A stretch of DNA of 64,000 nucleotides from Deltaproteobacteria bacterium (GCA_007693585.1 REDH01000075.1:1-64000), one strand, 5' to 3'. Positions 54,197 to 63,748 are shown, numbered from the stretch's first letter. Numbers and translations: made by a program. The notes: generated by a model not told the origin, from the sequence alone.

Positions 54197-55165
54197 TCAC
54201 TCATCGCCTTCCTCCCCCGTCTCGTCATCGCTCTCCGGCGCCTCCTCGTGCTCGGCGACACGAACCCGGACATCCCGCGGCTGAAGATCCATGACCTCGA
54301 TTCCCTCGGGCAGATTGCGGACTGCAGGCGCGACGGTGTACGTGCCCGGACGACTGCTGTCGAACTGGTCCAGTGACACGGAGACGAACACCTCCTCGGT
54401 CTCCAGGCGCTCCACCAGGCTGCGCGGCCCTCGAACCCGCAGCCTCACGGCGCCTACCTCGACGCTGGCCGTCGATGGCCAGCTCCCGAGCCGTTCCACG
54501 GGAACGGCTTCCAGCACCCGCACGGTCTCCTCCACCGAAATGTCTACCCGAACACGGATGGCCGAGTCGTCGGTCCGGCTCAGGAAGGGGCGGTGAAGCG
54601 CCAGATCGACCTCCCGTTCGACGGTCGACCGTTGCTGGCTCAGCGAAATCGTCTGCGTGAAGACGGTATCGAGCCCCTCCAGTGACGAGCGCGGCCCGGA
54701 GACCTCCACCCGGGCAGGCTGGACGTCGATGTCGCCCAGTTCGTACCCTTCCGGCGGACTCCCGCGAAGGTTGGCCCGCACCGCCACCATGCGGCGCTCG
54801 CGTGTCTCCACGTGAATCCGCACGGTGGCCGGGACGATCGATCGAAGAGTGACTCCAGCCGGCAGCCGAATCTGAGCATCCCGCAGGGTGTAGTCGTGCT
54901 CTCCCTCATGAATTTCCGGCAGCTTGAGAGAAGGTGTCTCGGCCAGACTCCAGCGTCGAAGGACGTTGCGCCGTCCCTCCAGGGTCAGGCTGATCTCCGG
55001 GAGCGGAGACAGCAGCATCTGCTCCTCGTCAAGCGCGGGAAGTTCCAGGGGGACCACCATCGTCTGGATGTCGCGACGCTCCGCATCCACCAGGAGGAAG
55101 AGAATCAGCGTCAGGACAAAACTGAGGATCACGGCAGGCAGATTCCGTCTGCGCTGAGGCGTCAT
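54197..55165 (-). CDS. cdaR: YbbR-domain protein (CdaR-like regulator of c-di-AMP synthase)
   Basis: 322 aa. One N-terminal TM (PAVILSFVLTLILFLLV) and an extracytoplasmic part of repeated YbbR beta domains (VEVSGPRSSLEGLDTVFTQTISL; VRLRVRGPRSLVERLETEEVFVSVSL). It ends in an acidic tail. Its start overlaps the cdaA stop (ATGA). CdaR modulates CdaA activity in Firmicutes; the role here is inferred from gene order. Confidence 0.88.
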   Translation of the reverse strand: MTPQRRRNLPAVILSFVLTLILFLLVDAERRDIQTMVVPLELPALDEEQMLLSPLPEISLTLEGRRNVLRRWSLAETPSLKLPEIHEGEHDYTLRDAQIRLPAGVTLRSIVPATVRIHVETRERRMVAVRANLRGSPPEGYELGDIDVQPARVEVSGPRSSLEGLDTVFTQTISLSQQRSTVEREVDLALHRPFLSRTDDSAIRVRVDISVEETVRVLEAVPVERLGSWPSTASVEVGAVRLRVRGPRSLVERLETEEVFVSVSLDQFDSSRPGTYTVAPAVRNLPEGIEVMDLQPRDVRVRVAEHEEAPESDDETGEEGDE

Positions 55166-55971
55166 GAGCGAGCCTCCGCGCGCTTATCGCCTCCGCCAGC
55201 GCCACGAAGCGCCAGCTCGTGCTGCAGGAGCTCGCGCAACTGGTTGCTGTCCAGCCCGCGACGAATCTGGCCGTTCAGGCACACCGACACGGTTCCCGTC
55301 TCCTCCGAGACCACGAGGACAACCGCGTCCGAGTCCTCGCTGAGGCCGATGGCCGCACGATGCCGTGTGCCCAGCGTCTGATCAACTCGAGGGTTGCTGG
55401 TCAAGGGCAGAAAGCACCCGGCTGCGGAGACCCGCCCGTTACGAATGATCGTGGCGCCATCATGCAAGGGATTGGCATTCGCCGGGTTGAAGATCGCGAA
55501 GAGCAGTTCGTCCGTGACCTGCGCGTCCACCGCGATTCCCTCCTCGGTGTAGGGGCTGAGGTCGGCATTGCGCTCCAGGACGATCAGGGCACCGATGGAC
55601 GCATTGCTCAGCTGTTCCGCGGCCTTCACCAGCTCCTGGATGATGTGCGTCTGCTCCGCAGGCTTCAGGCCCATGAGGAAGCGCGTGTTCGTGAACTTGA
55701 GCAGCCCAAGGCGAATGTCCTTCTGGAACAGGACCACGAGGACGAGAAAGAACGAGGCCATGAACTTGTCGAGCAGCCAGTTGAGCGTCTGAAGGCCGAG
55801 CACGTTGTCGCCCGAGACGAAGAACACGACGATGATGCCCAGCAGCCCGATCAGCATCTGCATGGCCCGGGTGCCACGAATCAGCAGCAGGAGCTGGTAG
55901 ATCACCAGGAACACGATCGCGAAGTCCAGAACCCGCAGCGCGAATTCCTGAATGGAGTCGAAGGTGCTCAA
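55162..55971 (-). CDS. cdaA: Diadenylate cyclase (CdaA type)
   Basis: Makes cyclic di-AMP from two ATP at the membrane. 269 aa. Three N-terminal hydrophobic helices (VLDFAIVFLVIYQLLLLI; MLIGLLGIIVVFFV; FFLVLVVLF) precede the DAC domain with NPLHDGATII (DGA) and LGTRHRAAIGLSEDSDAVVLVVSEETGTVS (RHR) motifs. The only start available is TTG at 55971 (S-T-F-D), without a good Shine-Dalgarno. It is followed by cdaR and glmM. Confidence 0.93.
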   Translation of the reverse strand: MSTFDSIQEFALRVLDFAIVFLVIYQLLLLIRGTRAMQMLIGLLGIIVVFFVSGDNVLGLQTLNWLLDKFMASFFLVLVVLFQKDIRLGLLKFTNTRFLMGLKPAEQTHIIQELVKAAEQLSNASIGALIVLERNADLSPYTEEGIAVDAQVTDELLFAIFNPANANPLHDGATIIRNGRVSAAGCFLPLTSNPRVDQTLGTRHRAAIGLSEDSDAVVLVVSEETGTVSVCLNGQIRRGLDSNQLRELLQHELALRGAGGGDKRAEARS

Positions 55972-56114
55972 GGCGTTCGCTGCCTGATCCGGCCGCTTGT
56001 GCGGCGAAGGGAGGGGACGTGGGGTGCCGCCTCACGCGCCGCGGAACCGTCTGTTTCGGCCGCGAAGTCCACCACGACCTCCGGCTTGCGGACAACGCGC
56101 GTCGAGGATGCGAT

Positions 56115-56142
56115 ACCCTATCCGATCGAACACAGGAATCAA
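56115..56142 (-). promoter_or_regulatory. Putative promoter of cdaA-cdaR-glmM-pdxJ-nnr
   Basis: Minus-strand TTGATT (56142-56137), 16 bp, TAGGGT (56120-56115), in the 177-bp spacer after folP. The predicted leader before TTG 55971 is about 140 nt. I did not recognise a ydaO-type c-di-AMP riboswitch in it. Confidence 0.4.
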
Positions 56143-56148
56143 GGGCGT

Positions 56149-57054
56149 TCAGGTCGACGGCACCCGCTCCCCCTCTCCGGATCCACTGTCAGGCGCGGCG
56201 TGTTGCCGAAGCGCATCCACCACTGCCAGGGCAGCCCGGACCGAGCGTACATCATGTACACGAAAGATGGACGCTCCAGCCATCCGTGCGAACGCACACG
56301 CCGTGGCTGTAGCCACATCCAGGGCGTCCTCCGTCACATCTGCTCCCGCCGTGGAAAGGGCGTCCCGGAGCATTCGCTTGCGACTGACACCCACCAGCAG
56401 CGGCCGCCCTGGTCTGCGCAACTCCCGAAACGCCGACAGCAGACGCCAGTTGTCGGCGGTCTGCTTCCCGAACCCGAACCCGGGATCGAGCACGATCTGC
56501 AACTCCTCGACGCCGGCCTCGCGTGCGATGCGCATCGACCCCTCGAGAGAGGCTCTCACGCTCGCAGTCACGTCCGCGTACGTGGCGTGGTTCATCATCT
56601 CCCGGGGGCGTGCGGGTGTGTGCATGAGGACGCAGCCCGCCCGGTGCTCCCCAACCACCCCAGCCAGATCGGGCTCGAACCGAAACCCCGAGATGTCATT
56701 GATGATGTCCGCGCCCTCGTCGAGGGCTGCGGCCGCCACCGAAACCCGAGTGGTGTCCACGGAAATCGGTACGGCGGAGCGTGCCCGAAGCGCTCGAACG
56801 ACCGGTACGATGCGCTTCAGTTCCTCGTGTTCCTCCACCCGGACGGCGCCCGGTCGAGTGCTCTCACCCCCAACATCGATGATCGAGGCGCCCGCTTCCT
56901 CCAGACGCAGCGCCTGACTCACCGCAGCGTCCAACGAAAGGTACCGGCCACCATCCGAGAACGAGTCCGGTGTCACGTTCACCACACCCATCAAGGCCGG
57001 CGTGTGCTCGACATCCAGCACCCCACGACGATGCGCCCAGACCGCCCGACTCAC
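56149..57054 (-). CDS. folP: Dihydropteroate synthase
   Basis: Joins p-aminobenzoate to dihydropterin pyrophosphate in folate synthesis; the target of sulfonamides. 301 aa from GTG 57054, overlapping the ftsH stop (GTGA). Motifs: [54 protein letters not shown] and VGVSRKRML. Typical of the family, with a short low-complexity C-terminal tail ([14 protein letters not shown]). Confidence 0.96.
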   Translation of the reverse strand: MSRAVWAHRRGVLDVEHTPALMGVVNVTPDSFSDGGRYLSLDAAVSQALRLEEAGASIIDVGGESTRPGAVRVEEHEELKRIVPVVRALRARSAVPISVDTTRVSVAAAALDEGADIINDISGFRFEPDLAGVVGEHRAGCVLMHTPARPREMMNHATYADVTASVRASLEGSMRIAREAGVEELQIVLDPGFGFGKQTADNWRLLSAFRELRRPGRPLLVGVSRKRMLRDALSTAGADVTEDALDVATATACAFARMAGASIFRVHDVRSVRAALAVVDALRQHAAPDSGSGEGERVPST

Positions 57055-59039
57055 GTGCCGGCACTGCTCGCCGGACTGGAACCGGCAAGGGCCGTCACCC
57101 GTCCGGACGCTTCGTCTTCCTCGTCTTCATCCGCATAGGACGTGCCCGGTCTCGGCTGTTCAGCAGCCTTCTCGGCGCGCTGAAGGCGCCTGCGCACGCG
57201 CGCCTCCTCGCCCCGGCCCTCGACGAAGAGACGGATCTCCTCCGCGTCGACCACCTCGAACTCCAGCAGCGCCGACGCCACCTCCTCGAGAAGCGTCATG
57301 TTGTCCCGCAACAACTGGCGCGCCCGATCGTAGCTCGACTGCACGATGTTGCGGACCTCCTCGTCTATCTCGATCGCGGTTCGCTCCGAGAAGCCGCGCG
57401 ACGTCCGGTTGTAGTCCCGACCGAGGAACACCTCCTCCTTTCCATCCCCATAGTGGATCGGACCGAGTCGTTCGCTCATTCCCCAGTCGCACACCATGTT
57501 GCGCGCCATGTCCGTCGCCTGCTGGATGTCCGAACTGGCCCCCGTGGTGATCTGGCCGAACACCAGCTCCTCCGCGATTCGACCCCCCATCGCGATCGCA
57601 ATGCGGTTCAGCGCCCACTCTCGCGTGACGTTCAGGCGGTCTTCGGAGGGCAGCTGCTGCATCACCCCGAGGGCACGACCCCGCGGGATGATCGTGACCT
57701 TGTGCACCGGGTCGACATCACGCCCCTCCGGCAGCAGCGCGGCCACCAGCGCGTGCCCCGCTTCATGAAAGGCCGTCACCCTCCTGTCCCGCTCGGAGAT
57801 GACCGCAGTCCTCCGCTCCGCACCCATCAACACCTTGTCGCGCGCAGTCTCGAAGTCCTCCGGCTCAAGCCGATCCTTGCCGAGCCTCGCCGCGATCAAC
57901 GCAGCCTCGTTCACCAGATTCTCCAGGTCCGCTCCACTGAATCCCGGCGTTCCCCGTGCGATCTGATCAAGGTCGACGGCCGGATCCAGCGGCGTCCTGC
58001 GCGTATGCACCTCGAGGATGCCCTTGCGCCCGGCAATGTCGGGCCGTGGCACCACAACGCGTCGGTCGAAGCGCCCGGGGCGCAGCAACGCCGGATCAAG
58101 CACGTCCGGGCGGTTCGTGGCAGCGATGAGGATGACACCCTCGTTGCTCTCGAAACCATCCATCTCCACCAGCAACTGATTCAACGTCTGCTCACGCTCG
58201 TCATGGCCCCCGCCCATCCCCGCCCCACGGTGACGTCCCACGGCGTCAATCTCGTCGATGAAGATGATGCACGGCGCATGCTTCTTGCCCTGCTCGAACA
58301 GGTCGCGAACTCGGCTTGCACCCACCCCGACGAACATCTCCACGAAGTCAGAGCCACTGATGGAGAAGAAGGGAACACCAGCCTCACCGGCCACGCCGCG
58401 AGCCAGCAGCGTCTTTCCCGTCCCCGGAGGACCCATCAGAAGAACTCCCTTCGGAATCCGTCCTCCCAACCGGGTGAAGCGCTTCGGATCCCGAAGGAAC
58501 TCGATGATCTCCTGAAGCTCCTCCTTCGCCTCCTCCACCCCCGAGATGTCCGCGAACGTCACCTTGTTCTGGTTCTCGTTGAGTAGCTTGGCCCGAGACT
58601 TGCCAAAACTCATGGCCTTCCCGCCTCCCCCCTGCAGCTGGCGCATGAAGAAGAAGAAAATGAACAGGATGAGCAGCAACGGAAGAGCAATGGTCAGGAT
58701 GGGCGTCCACAGGCTCGGCTCCTCCCGGCGGAAGGTGAACTCCACCCCCTGCGCCACCAGCACGTCCTGAAGGTCGTCCGACACGCGTCCCACCGTCTCG
58801 AACGCGGCGATCCCTTCCTCCGACCACTCCGCGATCGCGTCCTCCCGCAGCTCGCCGGTGATGCGACCATCCCCGTGGATCGTCATCTGCTCGACGGCGC
58901 CAGCCTCGATCGCCGCCCGGAGATTCGAAAACGCGATCTCCTCCGTCGGACCGTCATCGGCCGTGATGATCTGAACGATGATCACCACGACCGCGATCAG
59001 GAGAAGCCACAGCAGGATCGACTTGTGGGACTGCTTCAA
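57051..59039 (-). CDS. ftsH: ATP-dependent zinc metalloprotease FtsH
   Basis: Membrane-anchored AAA+ protease that extracts and degrades membrane and short-lived proteins. 662 aa from a TTG start (59039) overlapping the tilS stop (TTGA). No ATG precedes the first TM ([18 protein letters not shown]), so TTG is required. A second TM lies near residues 110-130. The AAA core has [23 protein letters not shown] and [17 protein letters not shown], with pore [15 protein letters not shown]. The zinc site HEAGH is at [12 protein letters not shown]. Classic tilS-ftsH-folP order. Confidence 0.97.
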   Translation of the reverse strand: MKQSHKSILLWLLLIAVVVIIVQIITADDGPTEEIAFSNLRAAIEAGAVEQMTIHGDGRITGELREDAIAEWSEEGIAAFETVGRVSDDLQDVLVAQGVEFTFRREEPSLWTPILTIALPLLLILFIFFFFMRQLQGGGGKAMSFGKSRAKLLNENQNKVTFADISGVEEAKEELQEIIEFLRDPKRFTRLGGRIPKGVLLMGPPGTGKTLLARGVAGEAGVPFFSISGSDFVEMFVGVGASRVRDLFEQGKKHAPCIIFIDEIDAVGRHRGAGMGGGHDEREQTLNQLLVEMDGFESNEGVILIAATNRPDVLDPALLRPGRFDRRVVVPRPDIAGRKGILEVHTRRTPLDPAVDLDQIARGTPGFSGADLENLVNEAALIAARLGKDRLEPEDFETARDKVLMGAERRTAVISERDRRVTAFHEAGHALVAALLPEGRDVDPVHKVTIIPRGRALGVMQQLPSEDRLNVTREWALNRIAIAMGGRIAEELVFGQITTGASSDIQQATDMARNMVCDWGMSERLGPIHYGDGKEEVFLGRDYNRTSRGFSERTAIEIDEEVRNIVQSSYDRARQLLRDNMTLLEEVASALLEFEVVDAEEIRLFVEGRGEEARVRRRLQRAEKAAEQPRPGTSYADEDEEDEASGRVTALAGSSPASSAGT

Positions 59040-60508
59040 CGGAACCCTCGCACCGGGGGGTGGGGGGATGCGGATCCCCCGCCGGAATCTGATGAACTAA
59101 GCGGAACAGAGCCTCCACGCAAGGGACCCGCCCCAACGAATCCTGGCCCCGTTCCGTACGACCAGCAAAGCATCCCCCGCAAATCTCCAGCCCCTTCGGT
59201 CGGCGTGGACCGGACTCCGGAGGACCATCGTCCGCCAACGACGCCGAGCAGGTCGTCACCATCCTGCAGAACGGGGGCGCATCTGCGCTCGCGATCCGGC
59301 CACCCGTCCCGAGCAAGGCGCGCCAGCAGATCCATCTCGGAGCCCTCGCGCCACGGGATCCTGTCGCCCGCCGCGGGACAACGCAGAAGAAGCGGCCCGG
59401 AAACGCGCTCCGGCAAGGGCACCGCGCCCGACCACCCGCGAGCACGCTCGGGCATGGCCGGCGCGCGTTCGCGCGCCCAGCACACCCTGAGCAATCCCCA
59501 GGGCACCCACTCTCCCGGCCGCAGGACCCGCTCCTCCTCTCCCTCCAGCAACGCGCGTCGCGGACTCAGACGAAGGCTGCGAACACCGAGAACCGCATCA
59601 ACACCGCTTCCGCGAAGCGTTCCCTCCCGACCCTCCGCAAGCATCGTGCACAGCGAGGACACAAGACGTCGACTCGGTCGCACGCCCATCTGGCGACACG
59701 CCTCCGCCAGCACTGCACGGACCGTCGGCCCCGGCTCGGCCGCAAGGCCCGCACGATCGATCCGCAACGTCCCCGTCGGATAGGGCCGCGACAACCGCTC
59801 CAGCACGTCCCGCAAGAGAGCGCCCAGCAACTGCCCATCCTCCTCCAGCTGCTGCAGCGAACGCGCCAACGGCACCAGACCGTGCGGCCCGTCCACCGCT
59901 CGCTGCACCAGCGGTCCGACCACATCCGAACGCAGCGTCACCCGAAGGCGACCACGATCCTCGTTCATCGGATCATCCAGCCAGGGCAGCGACCGAGCCA
60001 ACGCTTCACGCCGCACGCCGGAGCGGCTCCACGCAAGCATCGGCCGATGCCACATCACCCCCTCGATCTCCACACTCCGCCGAGGCCCCGCGAGCCCGGC
60101 CGCGCTCGTCCCCTGAATCAGCCGAAGCAGGAGCGTCTCCAGCCGATCATCGAGCGTGTGCGCCGTCACCCCGTGAGCCGCTCCCAGCGAACGAACGGCT
60201 CGGGCCAGCAGCCCATACCGTTCCTGTCGCGCGGCGCCCTCGATGCCCTCGTCCCCTCTCCGGATGACCAGAGGATCGGCGTGCAGTACCTCCAGTGGCA
60301 CGCCCAGCGCGCGCGCCAGCCGTCGCGCCATGGCCTCGAGCTGCGCAGCAGCAGGTTGAAGATGGTGGTTCACATGAACGAGATGAGCGTCGCCCCGGAC
60401 CGCCACGGCCGCCGCAGCCAGCAGTGCCGAATCCGCTCCCCCACTGACGCCCAGCACCAACGGGCCGGGCAGGGACGCGAGCTCCCCGCACAGGACGTCC
60501 CACGTCAT
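59036..60508 (-). CDS. tilS: tRNA(Ile)-lysidine synthase
   Basis: Modifies C34 of tRNA-Ile(CAU) to lysidine so that it reads AUA. 490 aa. PP-loop [15 protein letters not shown], then HVNHHLQ and [20 protein letters not shown]; the usual DDQAET reads DDRLET. The middle contains [11 protein letters not shown] (family: P..DPSN). A C-terminal TilS_C-like region ([21 protein letters not shown]) is followed by a Gly/Ser/Pro-rich tail of ~70 residues. It overlaps ftsH by 4 bp and starts in the stop of the pseudoprotease gene (ATGA). Confidence 0.92.
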   Translation of the reverse strand: MTWDVLCGELASLPGPLVLGVSGGADSALLAAAAVAVRGDAHLVHVNHHLQPAAAQLEAMARRLARALGVPLEVLHADPLVIRRGDEGIEGAARQERYGLLARAVRSLGAAHGVTAHTLDDRLETLLLRLIQGTSAAGLAGPRRSVEIEGVMWHRPMLAWSRSGVRREALARSLPWLDDPMNEDRGRLRVTLRSDVVGPLVQRAVDGPHGLVPLARSLQQLEEDGQLLGALLRDVLERLSRPYPTGTLRIDRAGLAAEPGPTVRAVLAEACRQMGVRPSRRLVSSLCTMLAEGREGTLRGSGVDAVLGVRSLRLSPRRALLEGEEERVLRPGEWVPWGLLRVCWARERAPAMPERARGWSGAVPLPERVSGPLLLRCPAAGDRIPWREGSEMDLLARLARDGWPDRERRCAPVLQDGDDLLGVVGGRWSSGVRSTPTEGAGDLRGMLCWSYGTGPGFVGAGPLRGGSVPLSSSDSGGGSASPHPPVRGFR

Positions 60509-61470
60509 CGGCTCCGGGGGCGCAGCGCATCCTCCCCCGTCGTTGGCTCCACCTGCTCCTCAATGACCCGGGGCCGGAGCTGGCCGCTCCCCTCGGGGTC
60601 GATGCGATCCCGGTTCTCGTACCAGTCTCGAATCAGCGTCATCGGCACCGCCAGCACCTCGCCTCGCCGTGTGGCCGCCGGAAAGCTGGACAAGGCCACC
60701 AGCTCCCCGTGAACGTTCACGATGGGATAGCCATTGCGAAAGCGGAACGGACTGTGGATCAGCAGCGTCTGCTCTCGGCCGATCCGCGCCGGCTGGGCGT
60801 CCAGGGTGCCGGGGTGCAGCAGGGGAGTACCAGAGCCCTGAAGCGTCGTCGCAGGAGTGGTCGAGGCGGCCGATGCCCCCCCAGTCCGGTTGTCATCCGC
60901 CTCCGGGACGGGGTGTGGCCCCCGAACGTAGACGTCCGGAGGGCTCGGCCACTCCTCGGCCAGAGGCAGGGCACGGCCCCTGGCCACCCCGTCCGGAATC
61001 GAGCTGACGTCGAGGGCAGTGACGCCATGCACCGCACTCGCCCAGCGCGTCTCGACGACGTGGCCGACATCCCCCACATACACCGTGATCCGATCCGCCC
61101 GGTCCAGAGGGCCGAGGGGAAAGAGAAGCAGCGGGTCGCTATCGTCGCTGGCCTGCACGAGCGTGGCCACACCCTCCGCATGGACGTACCGCGGGTGGAA
61201 GCCCGCTCCCAGGTCCTCCCGGATTCGCACCGGAAACATGGCCCGCTGCAGCGCCTCGTCCACTCGCTGGAGATCCGCGGCCCGGACCGGACCGGGAAGG
61301 CGATCCGAACGCGTTCTCTCTCGCTCCCCGGCGCCATCCTCCGCATGCACTACGACGGACCACGCCAGCGACGCGAAACCGGCCACGGCGCAGGCCAGCA
61401 CGAGGGTCCTTCCCACCCACGGACACCGACCCCGGGAAGGGATCGCGGAAGACTGGACTCCATTCCACAT
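60505..61470 (-). CDS. Exported HtrA/trypsin-like pseudoprotease
   Basis: Protein of 321 aa. I start at ATG 61470 (MWNGVQSS); the track's TTG start is 10 codons upstream. A signal peptide (LVLACAVAGFASLAWSVVVHA) sends it out of the cytoplasm. The order of segments resembles HtrA: RADRITVYVGDVGHVVETRWASAVHGVTALDV where DegP has the Asp region, and FRFRNGYPIVNVHGELVALSS...VLAVPMTLIRDW where it has GNSGGPLVN..GEVIGIN...FAIP. The catalytic Ser is absent (NGYPIV) and no catalytic His motif is seen. It shares an operon with tilS and ftsH. The fold call is tentative. Confidence 0.55.
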   Translation of the reverse strand: MWNGVQSSAIPSRGRCPWVGRTLVLACAVAGFASLAWSVVVHAEDGAGERERTRSDRLPGPVRAADLQRVDEALQRAMFPVRIREDLGAGFHPRYVHAEGVATLVQASDDSDPLLLFPLGPLDRADRITVYVGDVGHVVETRWASAVHGVTALDVSSIPDGVARGRALPLAEEWPSPPDVYVRGPHPVPEADDNRTGGASAASTTPATTLQGSGTPLLHPGTLDAQPARIGREQTLLIHSPFRFRNGYPIVNVHGELVALSSFPAATRRGEVLAVPMTLIRDWYENRDRIDPEGSGQLRPRVIEEQVEPTTGEDALRPRSR

Positions 61471-61566
61471 CACGTCTGGCTCGTCTCGCCATGGGAACAA
61501 GGGGCGACGAAGGGCGCGTCGACGACCACGGCCCTGCCATGGCCCGCTCCCCGACCGCCGCCAGCG

Positions 61567-61595
61567 ACGCTAACGCTCCCGCGGACCTTCCGCAA
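61567..61595 (-). promoter_or_regulatory. Putative promoter of the pseudoprotease-tilS-ftsH-folP operon
   Basis: Minus-strand TTGCGG (61595-61590), 17 bp, TAGCGT (61572-61567), about 97 bp before ATG 61470. It fits the recurrent promoter layout of the window. Confidence 0.45.
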
Positions 61596-61742
61596 ATCCC
61601 TGTCGCCGACCCGCGCCCCGTCGAGCCGCCGGCAACAACCGCCTCGAGCGGACCCACGAGAGGATCTGCACCCCGCGGGAACTTTGTCCGCGCGACGGTG
61701 TCCACCCTGCCTGAGCCCTCATGGCGGTCTCGGGGAAAGACC

Positions 61743-61771
61743 TTGACCGTTCTGTGGCGCCCCCGTAGTCT
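61743..61771 (+). promoter_or_regulatory. Putative promoter of the second PglI-like gene
   Basis: TTGACC (61743-61748), 17 bp, TAGTCT (61766-61771), with a leader of about 100 nt before GTG 61880. TTGACC is identical to the -35 proposed before the exported-protein/Wzp group. Confidence 0.5.
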
Positions 61772-61879
61772 CTCCGCGCCCCGGGTGCGGCATCCTCAAG
61801 GAACCACGGACACCTGGCCGCGGTCCAATCGCCGCAACCCCCCCGGCATCCAGAGTCAGTTCATCAACGGTGAGCCATC

Positions 61880-63166
61880 GTGAGCAGCAAGCTTCTTCGG
61901 GTAGCCCTCGTCTGGAACGGTACGGTCATCAACGAGCGGATCCTCCGCAAGCCGGAGGACGTCGTCGTCGGACCCAGCCCGAAGGCCATGTTCGTCGTGC
62001 CGGCCGCCGACGTGGAGGAGCACGTGCTCTTCACCCCCTCCGGCAGCGAGTACACCGCCTCCCTGCTCTCCGGCATGGATGGACAGGTCACTCTCGCCGG
62101 AGACAACAAGGCGATCTCCGCCCTCGGGACGAGCTTCCAGATCCGCCCGGGGGACTACGGCGTCCTCACCATCGGAGAAGTGAGCATCTTCTTCCAGTGG
62201 GTCGATGACGAAGGAGCCATCCTCGGCGCCTCGCCGCTCTCCACCGTGGACTTCAACCTGGCGTCCACGGTGCTCGTGGCCGCCGTCGTCCACATGCTCC
62301 TCCTCCTCTTCGCCTTCATCACCTTCGACCCCGAACTCCGGCGCGCAAGCATGGAGTTCCCCGATCGCTTCGTCCGCATTCTCGCCCAGGAACCCCCCGA
62401 CATCCTCGAGGAAGAGGAAGACGAGGTGCCCGACGAGACCATGTCGGAAGCCGCCGCAGGCGAAGAAGGCGAGTTCGGTGATCCGGAAGACGAAACCGAG
62501 ACGGAACTCCCCGACCACGATGCTCCACTCGTCGAGGAACTCGAGACCCCCGAACTCGGACGCGCCTTCGACGCCGCCATCGCCGAGTCCGGTGCGCTCA
62601 CCAACATCTTCCAGCAGAACGACAGCTTCGCCAACCAGTTCGGCGCCGACTTCGCCACCGCCGGCGAAGGCGACGCCTTCAACGCCGGTCACGGCAGCCT
62701 CGGCCTCGGCGGCTCCGGCTCCGGCTCCGGCGGCGGCGGATTCGGGGCCGGTCGGGCCGGGGGCGTGGGATCCCTCGACACCGGCGGCGGACGAGGGCAG
62801 GGCGCCGCGGTCGGACGTCGTCAGGCGCGAGCGCCCCAGGCCCGCGTCGAACGCGGCAGCCCCTCTGTCTCCGGATTCCTCACCCGGGAACAGATCGAAC
62901 GCGTCGTGCGACGACACAGCCGCGGAATCCGCTTCTGCTACGAACGTGAACTGCAGACCGATCCGTCCCTCGGTGGCCGCGTTGCCGTCAACTGGACCGT
63001 CGGGCTCGATGGACGCGTCACCGCACAGTCCGTCGTCGAGAACACCATGGGCAACCGAAACGTCGAGTCCTGCATCCTCCGCGAAGTCAGCAGGATGCGC
63101 TTCGACGAGCCCGACGGCGGCATGGTCAACGTCACCTACCCGTTCACCTTCCGCTCCGCCGAGTAG
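61880..63166 (+). CDS. Second PglI-like protein with AgmX/PglI C-terminal domain
   Basis: Protein of 428 aa from GTG 61880, with GGTGAG upstream. Same layout as the gene at 40357: an FHA-like N-terminal domain (LLRVALVWNGTVINERILRKPEDVVVG), one TM (ASTVLVAAVVHMLLLLFAFITF), a long acidic then Gly/Ser-rich linker (LGLGGSGSGSGGGGFG), and the TonB-like C-terminal domain (RGIRFCYERELQTDPSLGGRVAV; VESCILREVSRMRF; MVNVTYPFTF). It has no stator genes beside it, so it may serve the cluster at 38-40 kb or another TolQR pair. Its 3' end is followed by hairpin repeats. Confidence 0.85.
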   Translation: MSSKLLRVALVWNGTVINERILRKPEDVVVGPSPKAMFVVPAADVEEHVLFTPSGSEYTASLLSGMDGQVTLAGDNKAISALGTSFQIRPGDYGVLTIGEVSIFFQWVDDEGAILGASPLSTVDFNLASTVLVAAVVHMLLLLFAFITFDPELRRASMEFPDRFVRILAQEPPDILEEEEDEVPDETMSEAAAGEEGEFGDPEDETETELPDHDAPLVEELETPELGRAFDAAIAESGALTNIFQQNDSFANQFGADFATAGEGDAFNAGHGSLGLGGSGSGSGGGGFGAGRAGGVGSLDTGGGRGQGAAVGRRQARAPQARVERGSPSVSGFLTREQIERVVRRHSRGIRFCYERELQTDPSLGGRVAVNWTVGLDGRVTAQSVVENTMGNRNVESCILREVSRMRFDEPDGGMVNVTYPFTFRSAE

Positions 63167-63224
63167 CGCGCGGATGCCGCACGAAACAGCTCGGTTCACC
63201 CGGGCACGGTGCACACCCCGATGC

Positions 63225-63310
63225 GCTGAACCTCCGCGCATCGCGGATGGCCCGAAGCTGAACCTCCGCGCATCGCGGAAGGCCCGAAGCTGAACCCATC
63301 CGCGCGCATC
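63225..63310. repeat. 32-bp tandem repeat with embedded hairpins
   Basis: GCTGAACCTCCGCGCATCGC and its continuation recur at 63225 and 63257 (32-bp period), with a diverged third copy from 63289. Each full copy contains CCGCG-cat-CGCGG, a perfect hairpin. It lies in the 297-bp spacer between the convergent PglI-like and glutaredoxin genes. It could act as terminator or mRNA stabiliser; nothing else was seen in the spacer. Confidence 0.7.
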
Positions 63311-63463
63311 GACGCATCACCGCACTGACCGGAGATGCCTCGCGCAACCGATGCGCCGTGCCCGGCACGCAGCCAACCGTCCCGAGAAGGCCCCCTCAGG
63401 GGCCCGACGAGATACCGGGCGCGAGTGCAAGCCGAGGCACCTGGCGGCCCCCAGACCAACCCG

Positions 63464-63748
63464 TCAGCCCTCGCTCGCACCGTGAACGATGCCGTGCTGC
63501 TCAAGCAGGGGAACAAGCTCCCCCGACTCGTCCAGCGCGCGGAGATCCGTGAACCCCCCGACGCTCACGTCCCCCACGAAGATCTGCGGCACCGTGCGCA
63601 TGCCCGTTCGCTCGAGAAGAGCGGCCCGCTGCGCCGCGTCCGTCGTGACATCCACGCTGGTCCACGGCACGCCGCGCGCGTCCAGCAGGCGCTTTGCCAT
63701 GTCGCAGTAGGGGCAGTAGCCCGTGACGTAGATCGTGACGACACTCAT
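63464..63748 (-). CDS. grxC: Glutaredoxin (class I dithiol, GrxC-like)
   Basis: Cytosolic thiol-disulfide oxidoreductase using glutathione. 94 aa from ATG 63748 after GAGGAAAG; the track's longer form is upstream non-coding. Active site YCPYC in TGYCPYCDMAKRLL, the cis-Pro loop RTVPQIFV and the GSH-binding GGFTDLRAL. Typical length. It may help maintain iron-sulfur or ribonucleotide reductase thiols; context gives no partner. Confidence 0.95.
   Translation of the reverse strand: MSVVTIYVTGYCPYCDMAKRLLDARGVPWTSVDVTTDAAQRAALLERTGMRTVPQIFVGDVSVGGFTDLRALDESGELVPLLEQHGIVHGASEG

Larger units (their letters stand above)
61471..61879. other. Divergent intergenic region between the pseudoprotease operon and the PglI-like gene
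   Basis: A 409-bp region without a credible gene. It holds two facing-away promoters (61567-61595 minus; 61743-61771 plus), listed separately. The remainder is C-rich and low in motifs. Confidence 0.5.

Noticed and set aside
55972-56148. c-di-AMP (ydaO) riboswitch upstream of cdaA
   Set aside because: The ~140-nt leader shows no recognisable ydaO core; only a plain promoter pattern is seen.
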